Source: Glycomyces salinus (lineage in GTDB: Bacteria > Actinomycetota > Actinomycetes > Mycobacteriales > Micromonosporaceae). From it: 41,471 nt of DNA. The stretch covers positions 1 through 41,471 of the forward strand of contig NZ_JAELXW010000067.1 of assembly GCF_016428645.1 (NCBI RefSeq). The letters are read 5' to 3'. Under the pieces are notes generated by a model. The model had not been told where the DNA came from. It ran no database searches and saw only the letters and a list, made by a program, of their open reading frames with translations. Made by a program: the position numbers and the translations under genes. Position 1 is the stretch's first letter. Every line of letters begins with the position of its first letter. Below, piece after piece: positions 7,062 to 14,920 of this stretch.

Positions 7062-10000
7062 CCGAATCACGCTTCGTCCCGACCCGGGCCGGGATCATCG
7101 GGCTGTGGGACTACGCCGACGAGGAGTTCGTGTTCGCCGACGGCTGGCTGGTGCTGCGCGGCCCCAACGGCTCGGGCAAGACCAAGGCGCTGGAGCTGCT
7201 GTTCCCGTTCCTGCTGGACGGCAACATCTCCCCCAGGCGGCTCAATCCGTTCGCCTCTCAGGACCGCACGATGAAGTCCAATCTGCTGTTCGGCGGCAAG
7301 GAGAACGGGCTCGGCTACGCGTGGATGGAGTTCTCCGACGGCACTCGGCACGTCACGATCGGGATCGGCCTGCGCGTCAACAAGCACCAGGACAGACCGA
7401 AGCGCTGGCATTTCGTCGTCGAGGGGCGCGTCGGCGTCGACTTCGGGCTCATCGCTCCGGACGACCGGGTCTGCAACCGCAAGGAGATGATCGCCCAGCT
7501 TCCCGAAGGCGCGGTGGTCGACGACCAGCGCGAATACCGCAACCGTGTCAACGCGGCGCTGTTCGGCCTGGAGCCGGAGCGGTACGAGCAGATGCTCGAG
7601 CTGATCCTGACGCTGCGCCGCCCGCAGCTGGCGAAGGAGCTCAACCCCGAGACGCTCTCTGACACCCTGGGCGAGGGACTCCGGCCGATCGACGACAGGC
7701 TCATCGTCGACGCCGCCAAGTCGTTCGAGGACATGGAGGCGGTCGCGAAGGCGCTCGGGAGCCTGCGCGCCGCTGACGAGCAGGTCAGCGACTTCCTGAC
7801 TCGGTACACCACCTATGTCAGGGCGCACGCGAAGCTGGCGGTGGAAGGCGTCGACGGGCGCCTTGCCGCCGTCGAGGCGGCACTCGAGGCGGAGGCCGAT
7901 GCCGAACGGGTCGCGAAAGCGGCCGCCGAAGAGCTGGAACGGCTGTCCGGGGTGGCCGAAAGCGCAGCCGAGCACCTCAGCGAACTCGAAGGCTCACTCC
8001 AGGGGCTCAGGGACTCCGACGCGTACCGGGACCGTCTCGAACTCGAGGAGCTGCGCCGCTCCGCGGCCTCGGCCGAGACGCAGGCGCAAGTCCTCGCGGA
8101 GGAGGCCCGCACGCGAGCCGAAGAGCTCGAGGAGGCCAGAGAGGAGGCCGGCGAGCTCGCCGAGCAGGCCGAGACGGCCGCCACCGCGGTGGAACTCCAA
8201 TCTGCCAAGACCGCGGGTTTCGCCGAGCGGGGCGGCATCGACTGGACCTTCACCGATGACACCGAACGGCTGCGCCGCGGTGCCACCGCGGCATGCGAGC
8301 AGCGCGGAAACGACATCCGCAACGTGACCGAGGCCGGGGAGGCCCTCGATGCCGCCGCGGTGCAGCGCGAGACGGCCGAGAAGCGTGCCGAGACCGCCGA
8401 GTCGAATCTCGAAGCGGCCGCCGCGGAACTCGCGGCGGCCAACCGAGCGGTCGACACCGAACGCGAATCGCTCGAACGGGCACTGGAGGAGTGGGCCCGG
8501 GAGTACCGCGACGCGCTCAAGACCGATCTCCGCGGAGAAGCACTCGCTTGGGCCGCCGAAGCCGATGCCGAGACCGCGGCCCACTTGCGTGAGCGGGCGA
8601 CCGAGCGCACTCAGGCCGCACGGAGCGCGATCGGACGGAGAACGCACGGCCTCCAGTCGCAACTCGACGGAGTCCGAAGCGCGATCGACGCGAAACAGAG
8701 CGAATGGGAGCGGATCCGGGGCGAACACGACGACGCCCCCGATGCCCCGACCTGGCGCGACCGGGGCCGCGGCGAACGGGCCGGCGCCCCATTGTGGAAG
8801 CGGGTGCGGTTCAAGGGCACCGTGCGGGAGCGGGAAGCCGCGTCCATAGAGGCCGCGCTCGAAGCGGCCGGGATCCTCGACGCCTGGATCGGTGACCTCG
8901 ACGACGCGTCCGATCAGACGCTTCGACCGCTCCCGAACGGGTCACGGCCGACCGGGACGGCACTGGCGGACTTCCTCGAATGCGAGGACGACGCCGACTC
9001 GGCCGCCGTGCGACCGATCTTGGCCTCGATCGCCGTTCGGCATCCTTCGGACGATGACGGCGCCGCGTATTCGATCGTCGACCTGGACGGGCGCTTCGCC
9101 CACGGCGCGGTCATCGGACGCGTCAGGAAGACGGCCCCGGAGTTCATCGGCGCCACCGCCCGCCGGCGCAGGCGCGAACGCCGCATGCGGGAACTCGAAA
9201 CGGAGATCGAAGCACTGCGCGGCGAAGCCGGTGAGCTCCAGGACGCCGTCACCGAGTGCGAATCGGAGCTGCGGGCGCTGGACGAAGCCCTCCGCGCCAT
9301 GCCCCGTGCCGTCGACCTGGTCCGGACGTTCAACAACGTCGCCGGACGGGAACTGGTCCGCGCCGAGCGAAAGGGAGATCTCGATTCGGCCGCGGCGGCG
9401 CTGGAGCAGGCGATCGCACGGCAGCACGGGGCGGCGCAGCGGCTCCAGGAGACCGAGCGGCGTCACGAGCTTCCGCGCGGGGATCTCGAATCCGTCCGCC
9501 GAGCGGTCGCGGACTTCGAGGGATCGGTGCGGGACCTGCTGTTCGCGACGCAGACGCGGTCCGGCGTCCAAGAGAGGCTGGGACAGCAGCAGACGCGGGT
9601 CGCCCACCTCGTCCCGAGCGTGGCGTCCATGGACACCAAAGCCAAAGAGGCACAAGTCGAGCATCGGCGGCTGCGGTCGCGGCTGTATTCGATCGAGCAG
9701 AGCCTCGACGCCGACGCCGCCACGGTATTCGAGCAGATCGCCGAGCTCGATGGCCGGATCAAGCAGGCGAAGCGGGAGGTCCAGGAAGCCGAGCGGCGTC
9801 GCGAGGACGCGTCGCGGGCCGAGAGCCGTGCCATTGCCGAAGCCGAGGCGGCCGGCGGCCGCACCGTGGACGCCGTGAGCGAGGCGCGAGCGGCGAGCTT
9901 CGCGCTTCGGCCGTTCTGCGACGACGACCTGCTCGGCATCCTCGGCAGCCCGACCGGGCACCGCTGGCCCGGGACCGACACGGCCCCCGGGCAGACGGTG

Positions 10001-11095
10001 CTTCCGGAGGCCGTCGCCGCGCTGCTCGCCGACCTCCGTTCGGCCACATCCGACGTGCAGGCCACCGAGAACAGCGCCAAGGCCGCCACCACCATCGTCA
10101 CCACCCGCCTGCAGGAGATCATGGCCCAGCTTCCGGCGACCGGGCTCGACCACCACCTCCGCTGGGACAACTCCAGCGGCATCACCACGGTCGAGGTCGA
10201 CACCGACGAAGGCCGACAGGCGATCGGCCGCTACGGGCACTGGCTGCACGAGCAGCGCGAGGAGCAGGAACTGCTGCTCACCGAGAAGGAGCAGCACGTC
10301 CTCGAGGACGCCCTGCTGACATCGCTGACCGGCCAGATACACCAGCGCGTCATCGAATCGCGGGACCTGGTCGAGCAGATGGACCTGGCGATGCGCGAGC
10401 GCCGGACCTCCTCCGGGCTGCGGCTCGGCGTCTCGTGGCTGCTCAAGGACTTCGACCCGGCCGAGCGGGAGCTGTTCAGCCTGTTCAACGCCGCCCCCGC
10501 GAAGCTGTCGACGATGATGCCGCAGATCCGCAAGTACTTCGCCGATCGGATCAAGCAGGAACGCGCTCGCCGCGGGCCCGAGACGACCTACCGCGACCTG
10601 CTCGCGGAGATCCTCGACTACCGCAAGTGGCGCAAGTTCGAGTTCACGCTCCTGCGTGCCGACGGGCAACGGCAGCGGCTGACCAAACGGGTCCACTCGC
10701 AGTTGTCCGGCGGCGAGCAGTCGGTGGCGCTGCATCTGCCGCTGTTCGCGGCCGCGAACGCCGTGTTCGGTTCGGCGGCCGAGCACGCGCCGCGCATGGT
10801 CGGGCTCGACGAGGCGTTCGCCGGAGTCGATGAGAAGGGGCGCGGCGAGCTGATGAGCCTGGCCTCCGAGTTCGACCTCCAGATGATCATGACCGGCTTC
10901 GACCTGTGGGCGACCTTCCCGGAGGTGGCCGGGGCGGCGCACTATTCCATGAGCCATGACGGGACGACCGCGACGGTCTCGGCGATGCTGATGGTGTGGA
11001 ACGGCGCCGAGGACACCGAAGCCCACGACTACGACGGTTCGCTGGCCGCGGCACTCGGATCGCCCGGGACGAGGATGGCGCCGAGTGGGGATTGA
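7058..11095 (+). CDS. jetC: Wadjet type III JetC, SMC/MukB-like ATPase (TIGR02680)
   Basis: A 1345-residue SMC-like ATPase. The Walker A GPNGSGKT is at residues 35-42. Long heptad-rich coiled coils occupy roughly 260-520 and 690-970, separated by a globular hinge-like section. The ABC signature LSGGEQSVALHLPLF starts at residue 1216. Walker B plus D-loop is MVGLDEAFAGVDEKG, with catalytic Asp1251 and Glu1252. All ATPase motifs are intact, so the motor should be active. In characterised Wadjet the homologue extrudes DNA loops and senses small circular DNA, allowing JetD to cut plasmids. Translation is coupled to jetB by ATGA, and the gene end overlaps jetD by 11 nt. Length and domain order match TIGR02680. 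Confidence 0.95.
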   Translation: MTESRFVPTRAGIIGLWDYADEEFVFADGWLVLRGPNGSGKTKALELLFPFLLDGNISPRRLNPFASQDRTMKSNLLFGGKENGLGYAWMEFSDGTRHVTIGIGLRVNKHQDRPKRWHFVVEGRVGVDFGLIAPDDRVCNRKEMIAQLPEGAVVDDQREYRNRVNAALFGLEPERYEQMLELILTLRRPQLAKELNPETLSDTLGEGLRPIDDRLIVDAAKSFEDMEAVAKALGSLRAADEQVSDFLTRYTTYVRAHAKLAVEGVDGRLAAVEAALEAEADAERVAKAAAEELERLSGVAESAAEHLSELEGSLQGLRDSDAYRDRLELEELRRSAASAETQAQVLAEEARTRAEELEEAREEAGELAEQAETAATAVELQSAKTAGFAERGGIDWTFTDDTERLRRGATAACEQRGNDIRNVTEAGEALDAAAVQRETAEKRAETAESNLEAAAAELAAANRAVDTERESLERALEEWAREYRDALKTDLRGEALAWAAEADAETAAHLRERATERTQAARSAIGRRTHGLQSQLDGVRSAIDAKQSEWERIRGEHDDAPDAPTWRDRGRGERAGAPLWKRVRFKGTVREREAASIEAALEAAGILDAWIGDLDDASDQTLRPLPNGSRPTGTALADFLECEDDADSAAVRPILASIAVRHPSDDDGAAYSIVDLDGRFAHGAVIGRVRKTAPEFIGATARRRRRERRMRELETEIEALRGEAGELQDAVTECESELRALDEALRAMPRAVDLVRTFNNVAGRELVRAERKGDLDSAAAALEQAIARQHGAAQRLQETERRHELPRGDLESVRRAVADFEGSVRDLLFATQTRSGVQERLGQQQTRVAHLVPSVASMDTKAKEAQVEHRRLRSRLYSIEQSLDADAATVFEQIAELDGRIKQAKREVQEAERRREDASRAESRAIAEAEAAGGRTVDAVSEARAASFALRPFCDDDLLGILGSPTGHRWPGTDTAPGQTVLPEAVAALLADLRSATSDVQATENSAKAATTIVTTRLQEIMAQLPATGLDHHLRWDNSSGITTVEVDTDEGRQAIGRYGHWLHEQREEQELLLTEKEQHVLEDALLTSLTGQIHQRVIESRDLVEQMDLAMRERRTSSGLRLGVSWLLKDFDPAERELFSLFNAAPAKLSTMMPQIRKYFADRIKQERARRGPETTYRDLLAEILDYRKWRKFEFTLLRADGQRQRLTKRVHSQLSGGEQSVALHLPLFAAANAVFGSAAEHAPRMVGLDEAFAGVDEKGRGELMSLASEFDLQMIMTGFDLWATFPEVAGAAHYSMSHDGTTATVSAMLMVWNGAEDTEAHDYDGSLAAALGSPGTRMAPSGD

Positions 11096-12260
11096 GCCCG
11101 GTCCCCAGTGGCGCCGGCTGCTCAAGGCGGCCGCGGCGGCGATGGAGCGCGAGGCGGCCAGCTTCTCCCTCAGCGATCCCGACACGGCCGAACGGCACCT
11201 GATCATCGGTATCACCGGCAGGCACCGACGCGCCGCGCAGCGGCGGCTGCGCCTGAGCATCGCGGAACTGGAAGCGCATGTCGCGGCTCAGTTCGGCGTC
11301 GACCTGAAGGAACTGATCCTCACCGAACTCGGCATCGAGGTCGGAGCCGCGCGGCGTCGGCGCCTCGAACGGGATGCGGGCGTGGGGCGGCTCCTCGCCG
11401 AGGCCCGGCGCTCTTCGCTGTCGGGAGCGGCATGGTTCGGCTCCTGGCTGGAGGCGCTGCGATCGAACGGGGCGCTCGCCGAACTCGCCCGCGACGGCGA
11501 AAGCCTCGCACCGGTCATCCGCGCCTTGGAGGCGCTGCCGGTCGACGACGTGCCCATGCCCGTGCTCGCCGAGCGGATGCTCGGCGACACCAAGGCGCTC
11601 GCCTCCGGCCGCTCGCGCGGCCTGCTGTTGCGGGCGCTGTCGGCCTGGCGCGGCATCGAATACCCGGAGGGCTCCGAGGCCGAGCGGGAGCTGCTGGAGT
11701 GGGCGGGGATCGTCTCCGACGACATCGCCAGCCAGGTGCTGGTCCTCAACCTGCCGATCACCGGCGGCGTCGTCGGCGAGTGGATGCGCTCGGCGCGCGG
11801 CGTCCCGTTCCGGATCACGCTCCAGCAGCTTCGCCTCGAACCGTTCTCCGTGGCCGCTTCGACGGTTCGGGTCGTGGAGAATCCGTCGATCCTGCGCGCC
11901 GCCGCGGACGCCTTGGGCCCGGACTGCCCTCCGCTGGTGTGCACCGAAGGGGTGCCCTCCGCGGCGGTGTACCGGCTCTTGGAGGCCGCGACCGGTGCCC
12001 GGCTGCTGTGGAGGGCCGACTTCGATTGGGCCGGCCTCCGCATCGTCGAGCGCGGACTCGACCGGTTTCCGGGCGCCGAACCGTGGCGCATGTCGTCCGC
12101 CGACTTCGAGTCGGGCGTCAAGGGGATCGGACTGCGCGGCAAACGGATCAAGGCTTCCTGGGACGAGAGCCTGAGCGCGCTCATGGAGGCCGAGGGGCGA
12201 GCGGTGATGGAGGAGAGCCTCCTCGAAGAACTGCTCGAAGACCTGCGACTCGGCACGTAG
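11085..12260 (+). CDS. jetD: Wadjet type III JetD, Toprim-type nuclease (TIGR02679, DUF3323-DUF2399)
   Basis: A 391-residue protein of the TIGR02679 family, the plasmid-cleaving subunit of Wadjet III. The C-terminal DUF2399 part carries Toprim-like acidic motifs: VVENPSIL with Glu265, then CTEGVPSAAVYRLL, then ADFDWAGLRI with the DxD pair Asp312/Asp314. These are the metal-binding residues expected for DNA cleavage. The N-terminal half (ERHLIIGITGRHRRAAQRRL and following) fits DUF3323. The GTG start sits inside the end of jetC. The gene ends with LEELLEDLRLGT and is followed by a strong terminator hairpin. The family is clear. The nuclease role is transferred from type I Wadjet, whose JetD also has a Toprim fold. 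Confidence 0.93.
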   Translation: MGIEPGPQWRRLLKAAAAAMEREAASFSLSDPDTAERHLIIGITGRHRRAAQRRLRLSIAELEAHVAAQFGVDLKELILTELGIEVGAARRRRLERDAGVGRLLAEARRSSLSGAAWFGSWLEALRSNGALAELARDGESLAPVIRALEALPVDDVPMPVLAERMLGDTKALASGRSRGLLLRALSAWRGIEYPEGSEAERELLEWAGIVSDDIASQVLVLNLPITGGVVGEWMRSARGVPFRITLQQLRLEPFSVAASTVRVVENPSILRAAADALGPDCPPLVCTEGVPSAAVYRLLEAATGARLLWRADFDWAGLRIVERGLDRFPGAEPWRMSSADFESGVKGIGLRGKRIKASWDESLSALMEAEGRAVMEESLLEELLEDLRLGT

Positions 12261-12292
12261 CGATCGCGGCCGCGCGATGGTCGACCGACGCG

Positions 12293-12319
12293 CCCCCTGC
12301 TCGATGGTCAGGCAGGGGG
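12293..12319 (+). terminator. Terminator of the Wadjet operon
   Basis: A perfect 8-bp G/C-rich stem (CCCCCTGC and GCAGGGGG) with an 11-nt loop lies 32 nt after the jetD stop. It also lies before the convergent unknown gene, so it may stop both transcripts. No long T-run follows, as is usual in high-GC actinomycetes. Confidence 0.65.
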
Positions 12320-12371
12320 TTCGGTGTCTCGTGTCGTAGTCGGGCTGGTCGCACGAGGCCGGTGTCGGATG

Positions 12372-12956
12372 CTACTCCGCGGGACCGCCGCCCGGCGTCC
12401 GGTCGTCTCGGGTCCAGGTTTCGTGGACGGCGATGAATGCCGTTGAGCTGGTTCGGTGGTCGTCGGACGTCACCTCGGGGCCTCCTTCGACCGGCTCGCC
12501 GTCCAGTTCGATCCGGGCCTCGGCGCAGAAGGTGAGGAGGTTGGTGAGCGTCCAGCCCGGCTCGCCGAGCGGGAAGTCTCGCACGTGGGCGGGGCGGGTG
12601 CCCACCGGGTCGCCGATCGAGGCCGCGATCCGCCCGTGGCCGGTGGCGACGGCTTCCACTCGGGCCCGCGTCGGTTCGATGAGCCATTCGGTGAAGCGGC
12701 ATTCGACCGGGTCCGCGATCGGCGGAAGCCCCTCGAACTCGGGGAAATGCCGTGTGAAGGTCTCGCCCAGCCAGCGGCCGAGGCTCTGATCGGAGGTGAC
12801 CAGGCGCACGGCCGGGTCGCCTTCGGCCCAGGCCACCACGGCGCGGCCGCTGCCGCGGGCGCTCCAGGCCACGTCCCAGATCGACACGATCGCGTTGCGG
12901 CGGCCGTCCTTCACGAGCGTCGCCATCGGATTCGATCCGATCAACTCGACGGTCAT
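12372..12956 (-). CDS. Unknown protein
   Basis: A 194-residue protein I do not recognise. It opens MTVELIGSNPMATLVKDGRR and has a beta-rich middle (IVSIWDVAWSARGSGRAVVAW, WLGETFTRHFPEF). A glycine-containing segment GRIAASIGDPVGTRPAHVRD is followed by GEPGWTLTNLLTFCAEARIE and an acidic, threonine-rich end. No signal peptide or membrane segment is evident, so it is probably cytoplasmic. GGGAGC lies a few nt before the chosen ATG. An ATG ten codons further up lacks a comparable site. It is convergent with jetD, and the next gene upstream on its strand is the LPMO, separated by a strong terminator. It is therefore probably a single-gene unit. Confidence 0.7.
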   Translation of the reverse strand: MTVELIGSNPMATLVKDGRRNAIVSIWDVAWSARGSGRAVVAWAEGDPAVRLVTSDQSLGRWLGETFTRHFPEFEGLPPIADPVECRFTEWLIEPTRARVEAVATGHGRIAASIGDPVGTRPAHVRDFPLGEPGWTLTNLLTFCAEARIELDGEPVEGGPEVTSDDHRTSSTAFIAVHETWTRDDRTPGGGPAE

Positions 12957-13078
12957 AATTCGCTCCCGGTGTCGGTGGCGGATCATCGCGGGCGCCGTCC
13001 GGTCGGACGGCGCGTTCGCTGTCGCATCGTTCCACGATCCGCGATCGCCCGGCTCCGCGGGGCCGCGGGAGCGAGAAG

Positions 13079-13106
13079 CGGTCCCGGCCCGCCAGGGCCG
13101 GGACCG
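13079..13106 (-). terminator. Terminator of the LPMO gene
   Basis: A perfect 12-bp inverted repeat (CGGTCCCGGCCC / GGGCCGGGACCG) with a 4-nt loop begins 20 nt beyond the LPMO stop codon. It lies in the gap before the next same-strand gene, so it should end the LPMO transcript. Confidence 0.75.
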
Positions 13107-13125
13107 TCCGGTGCCGATTCGGTCG

Positions 13126-14151
13126 TCAGCCGATGGTGCAGGTCAGGTCCGGGGCGGCGTTCGAGCCGCCGTAGGTGGCGTTGAACCCGAAGGTGGTGGA
13201 CTGCCCGGAGGCGAGCGTGTCGTTGTAGCTCGCGCCGGTCGCGGTGACCGACGAGCCCGACTGGTCCAGTGCGCTCGACCAGCTGTTGGTGATCTGCTGG
13301 TCGCCCGGCCACGTCCAGTTCACCTCCCACGATCCGGAGCCTCCGGTGCTGGCGACCTCGACCTCGGCGGTGAAGCCCGAGCCCCAGTCGTTGGCGACGG
13401 TGTAGGTGGCGGTGCACTCGCCGTCGGCCGGCGGGTCATCGGGGGTGGTCGGCGGGTCGTCCGGGGTCGTGGGCGGGTCGTCGGGCTGGTCGCCGCCGAA
13501 CCAGACGTCCGAGCAGGAGTAGAAGGTCTGGTCGAAGTGGCTGGCCTGCCAGATCACGTAGACCACGTGGTGCCCGGTGCGCCCGGGCGCGCTCACGGGG
13601 ATGTCGACGGCTTCGCCGGGCTGGTAGACGCCGGTCTCGACGACGCGTTCGAGATCGCCCCAGTCGAGCGCGTCGGTGGTGGCGTCGTAGCCCTGCCGGG
13701 TGACGTACACCCAGTAGTAGTCGGCGCCGTGCGTCGCCTGGTCCTCGTAGTGGAGGGTGAAGTCGTTGTCGAGCGAGGTGGTGTGCCAGTTCCCCGGCTC
13801 GTCGAGGGAGGCGTAGTCGGCGTTGCCGCCGGAGCAGAGCTGGCCGTCGGGGATGAGCTGCTCGTGCTGCCCGGCCATGCCCTCGCGGAGCAGGCTCATC
13901 CAGCTCCACATGGTGTTGGGGTTGGCCTGGAATGCCTGGTAGCACATGGGGTCCTCGGTGGCCATGTCCGGATTCATGTGGTCGCCGCCCCAGCGATCCC
14001 AGCAGCTGTACTGGCGGGCGGGCGGGGAGGTCGCCGTCCCGTGCGCCGAGGCGGTCTGGGCGGTGAAGAACAGCGCCGAGGCGCCTGCCATGACCACAGC
14101 CGCGAAGGCGATGATGAGGCTTCTGAAGCGTCTTCTTCTCGATTTGAGCAT
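13126..14151 (-). CDS. Secreted lytic polysaccharide monooxygenase (AA10) with CBM2
   Basis: A 341-residue secreted copper enzyme that oxidatively cleaves crystalline cellulose or chitin. The signal peptide (basic MLKSRRRRFR, hydrophobic core, TASA) is cleaved before His37, which becomes the N-terminal copper-binding His. The second histidine of the brace is His141 in ATHGADYYWVYVT. Other AA10 hallmarks are PDGQLCSGG, ALDWGDLERV, VIWQASHFDQTFYSCSDVWF and paired cysteines. A linker with three DDPPTT-like repeats joins a C-terminal CBM2 (ECTATYTVANDWGSGF, SWEVNWTWPGDQQITNSWSS) that binds cellulose or chitin. The start is fixed by the signal peptide, with GGGAGC just upstream. The CebR-like operator at the start points to induction by cello-oligosaccharides, so cellulose is the likelier substrate. 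Confidence 0.95.
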   Translation of the reverse strand: MLKSRRRRFRSLIIAFAAVVMAGASALFFTAQTASAHGTATSPPARQYSCWDRWGGDHMNPDMATEDPMCYQAFQANPNTMWSWMSLLREGMAGQHEQLIPDGQLCSGGNADYASLDEPGNWHTTSLDNDFTLHYEDQATHGADYYWVYVTRQGYDATTDALDWGDLERVVETGVYQPGEAVDIPVSAPGRTGHHVVYVIWQASHFDQTFYSCSDVWFGGDQPDDPPTTPDDPPTTPDDPPADGECTATYTVANDWGSGFTAEVEVASTGGSGSWEVNWTWPGDQQITNSWSSALDQSGSSVTATGASYNDTLASGQSTTFGFNATYGGSNAAPDLTCTIG

Positions 14152-14164
14152 GGTAGCGCTCCCA
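14151..14164 (-). promoter_or_regulatory. CebR-type operator at the LPMO start
   Basis: On the coding strand this reads TGGGAGCGCTACCA. The known Streptomyces CebR box is TGGGAGCGCTCCCA, so 13 of 14 positions match. CebR is a LacI-family repressor relieved by cellobiose and cellotriose. The last base of the site is the A of the start codon, and it includes the ribosome-binding GGGAGC, so repressor binding would block the transcription start or early elongation. The match is seen directly. Binding by a CebR homologue, which is not in this window, is inferred. Confidence 0.8.
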
Positions 14165-14193
14165 TTCAAACGATAACATTGACTTCTGTCAAT
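14164..14193 (-). promoter_or_regulatory. LPMO promoter with a 16-bp inverted repeat over the -35
   Basis: On the minus strand TTGACA (14192-14187), a 17-bp spacer and TTGAAT (14169-14164) form a plausible promoter whose -10 abuts the CebR-like site. The -35 lies inside the inverted repeat ATTGACAGAAGTCAAT (14178-14193; 6-bp perfect arms, 4-bp centre), possibly a second operator. Confidence 0.5.
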
Positions 14194-14272
14194 ATAACCG
14201 GCCCGCCGGGAAAAGTAAATACACGCCGAAACCAGCGCAGGAGCGACTACCAGCCGCGGGTTTCGGCGGCCT

Positions 14273-14869
14273 TCAAGACGATCCGGCTGCGCGCGGCATC
14301 GACCGGGCGCGGACGATCTCGCCGACGAGGAGCGGCACGAGGAAGAAAGAGGCGAGCACGCTGCCGAACGCGACCCAGGCCAGCAGCGCCACTCCGGGTT
14401 CGGCGATGGGGGCGGCCCGGCCGGACACCCAGACCAGGCCCACCGCAAGGCTCGCGGCCGCGCAGAGGACCGCGGCGAGCCGGTGCCCGGCACGCGCCGC
14501 GAGCCCGAAGACGGCGACCATCGGCGGCAGGAACATGCCCAGCTCGTGGTCGAGCAGCGCGAAGACGAGGTAGGACGCGGTCGCGGCGGCTGCGGCCGTG
14601 AGCGGGAATCGCCCGAAGATCGCCAGCGCCGCGCAGCCGAGGACCACGGTGACGAATGTGAAAGCGTCCGCGGAGCGGGTAGGGCCCCAGCCGTCGACCG
14701 GTGCGAACGGCTCCCCGGTCGTGCTGCCGATGGTCGCGCCGAGCTCGACGAGCAGCACGATCAGCGCGACCGCGGTCCAGATGAGCGTGCGTCGGGTCAT
14801 GGTCGGGCCTGCGGCACTGGTGATGTCGTTGCCGGCGAGCTCAGAGTGAGGGGCCTTCAGGGGCGGCAT
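14273..14869 (-). CDS. Membrane protein resembling an isolated histidine-kinase sensor domain
   Basis: A 198-residue integral membrane protein with about five hydrophobic helices: IWTAVALIVLLVELGATIG, FTFVTVVLGCAALAIFG, AAAATASYLVFALLDHELG, LAAVLCAAASLAVGLVWV and ALLAWVAFGSVLASFFLVPL. The architecture, and the ending LLVGEIVRARSMPRAAGSS, resemble the membrane N-terminus of NarL-type actinobacterial sensor kinases. In those proteins the same EIVRAR stretch leads into the dimerisation helix. Here it stops at once and no kinase domain follows in any frame. It is either a truncated kinase or a stand-alone membrane protein. The start has GGAGC about 3 nt upstream. It is divergent from a TetR gene and is probably its target. 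Confidence 0.65.
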   Translation of the reverse strand: MPPLKAPHSELAGNDITSAAGPTMTRRTLIWTAVALIVLLVELGATIGSTTGEPFAPVDGWGPTRSADAFTFVTVVLGCAALAIFGRFPLTAAAAATASYLVFALLDHELGMFLPPMVAVFGLAARAGHRLAAVLCAAASLAVGLVWVSGRAAPIAEPGVALLAWVAFGSVLASFFLVPLLVGEIVRARSMPRAAGSS

Positions 14870-14883
14870 GGTGCTCCGAACAT

Positions 14884-14907
14884 TGGTTAGTGAGTATTTA
14901 CTAACCA
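14884..14907. promoter_or_regulatory. TetR-type operator between divergent genes
   Basis: A perfect 8-bp inverted repeat (TGGTTAGT and ACTAACCA) with an 8-bp centre. The inner sequence TTAGTGAGTATTTACTAA is typical of TetR-family operators. It lies between the membrane protein and the TetR gene and overlaps the TetR core promoter region. This suggests autorepression and control of the divergent gene. Confidence 0.8.
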
Positions 14908-14908
14908 C

Positions 14909-14914
14909 TAGGAT
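14909..14914 (+). promoter_or_regulatory. Putative -10 for a leaderless TetR mRNA
   Basis: TAGGAT ends 6 nt before the TetR start codon, so transcription could begin at the A of the ATG. The TetR operator ends one base before this box, so bound repressor would occlude RNA polymerase. AGGA inside the same stretch could instead act as a weak ribosome site, so this is tentative. Confidence 0.4.
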
Positions 14915-14920
14915 GCCAGT

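Noticed and set aside
13432-13490. Short tandem repeat inside the LPMO gene
   Set aside because: It encodes the DDPPTT linker between catalytic and CBM2 domains; it is an ordinary protein linker, not a separate DNA repeat element.
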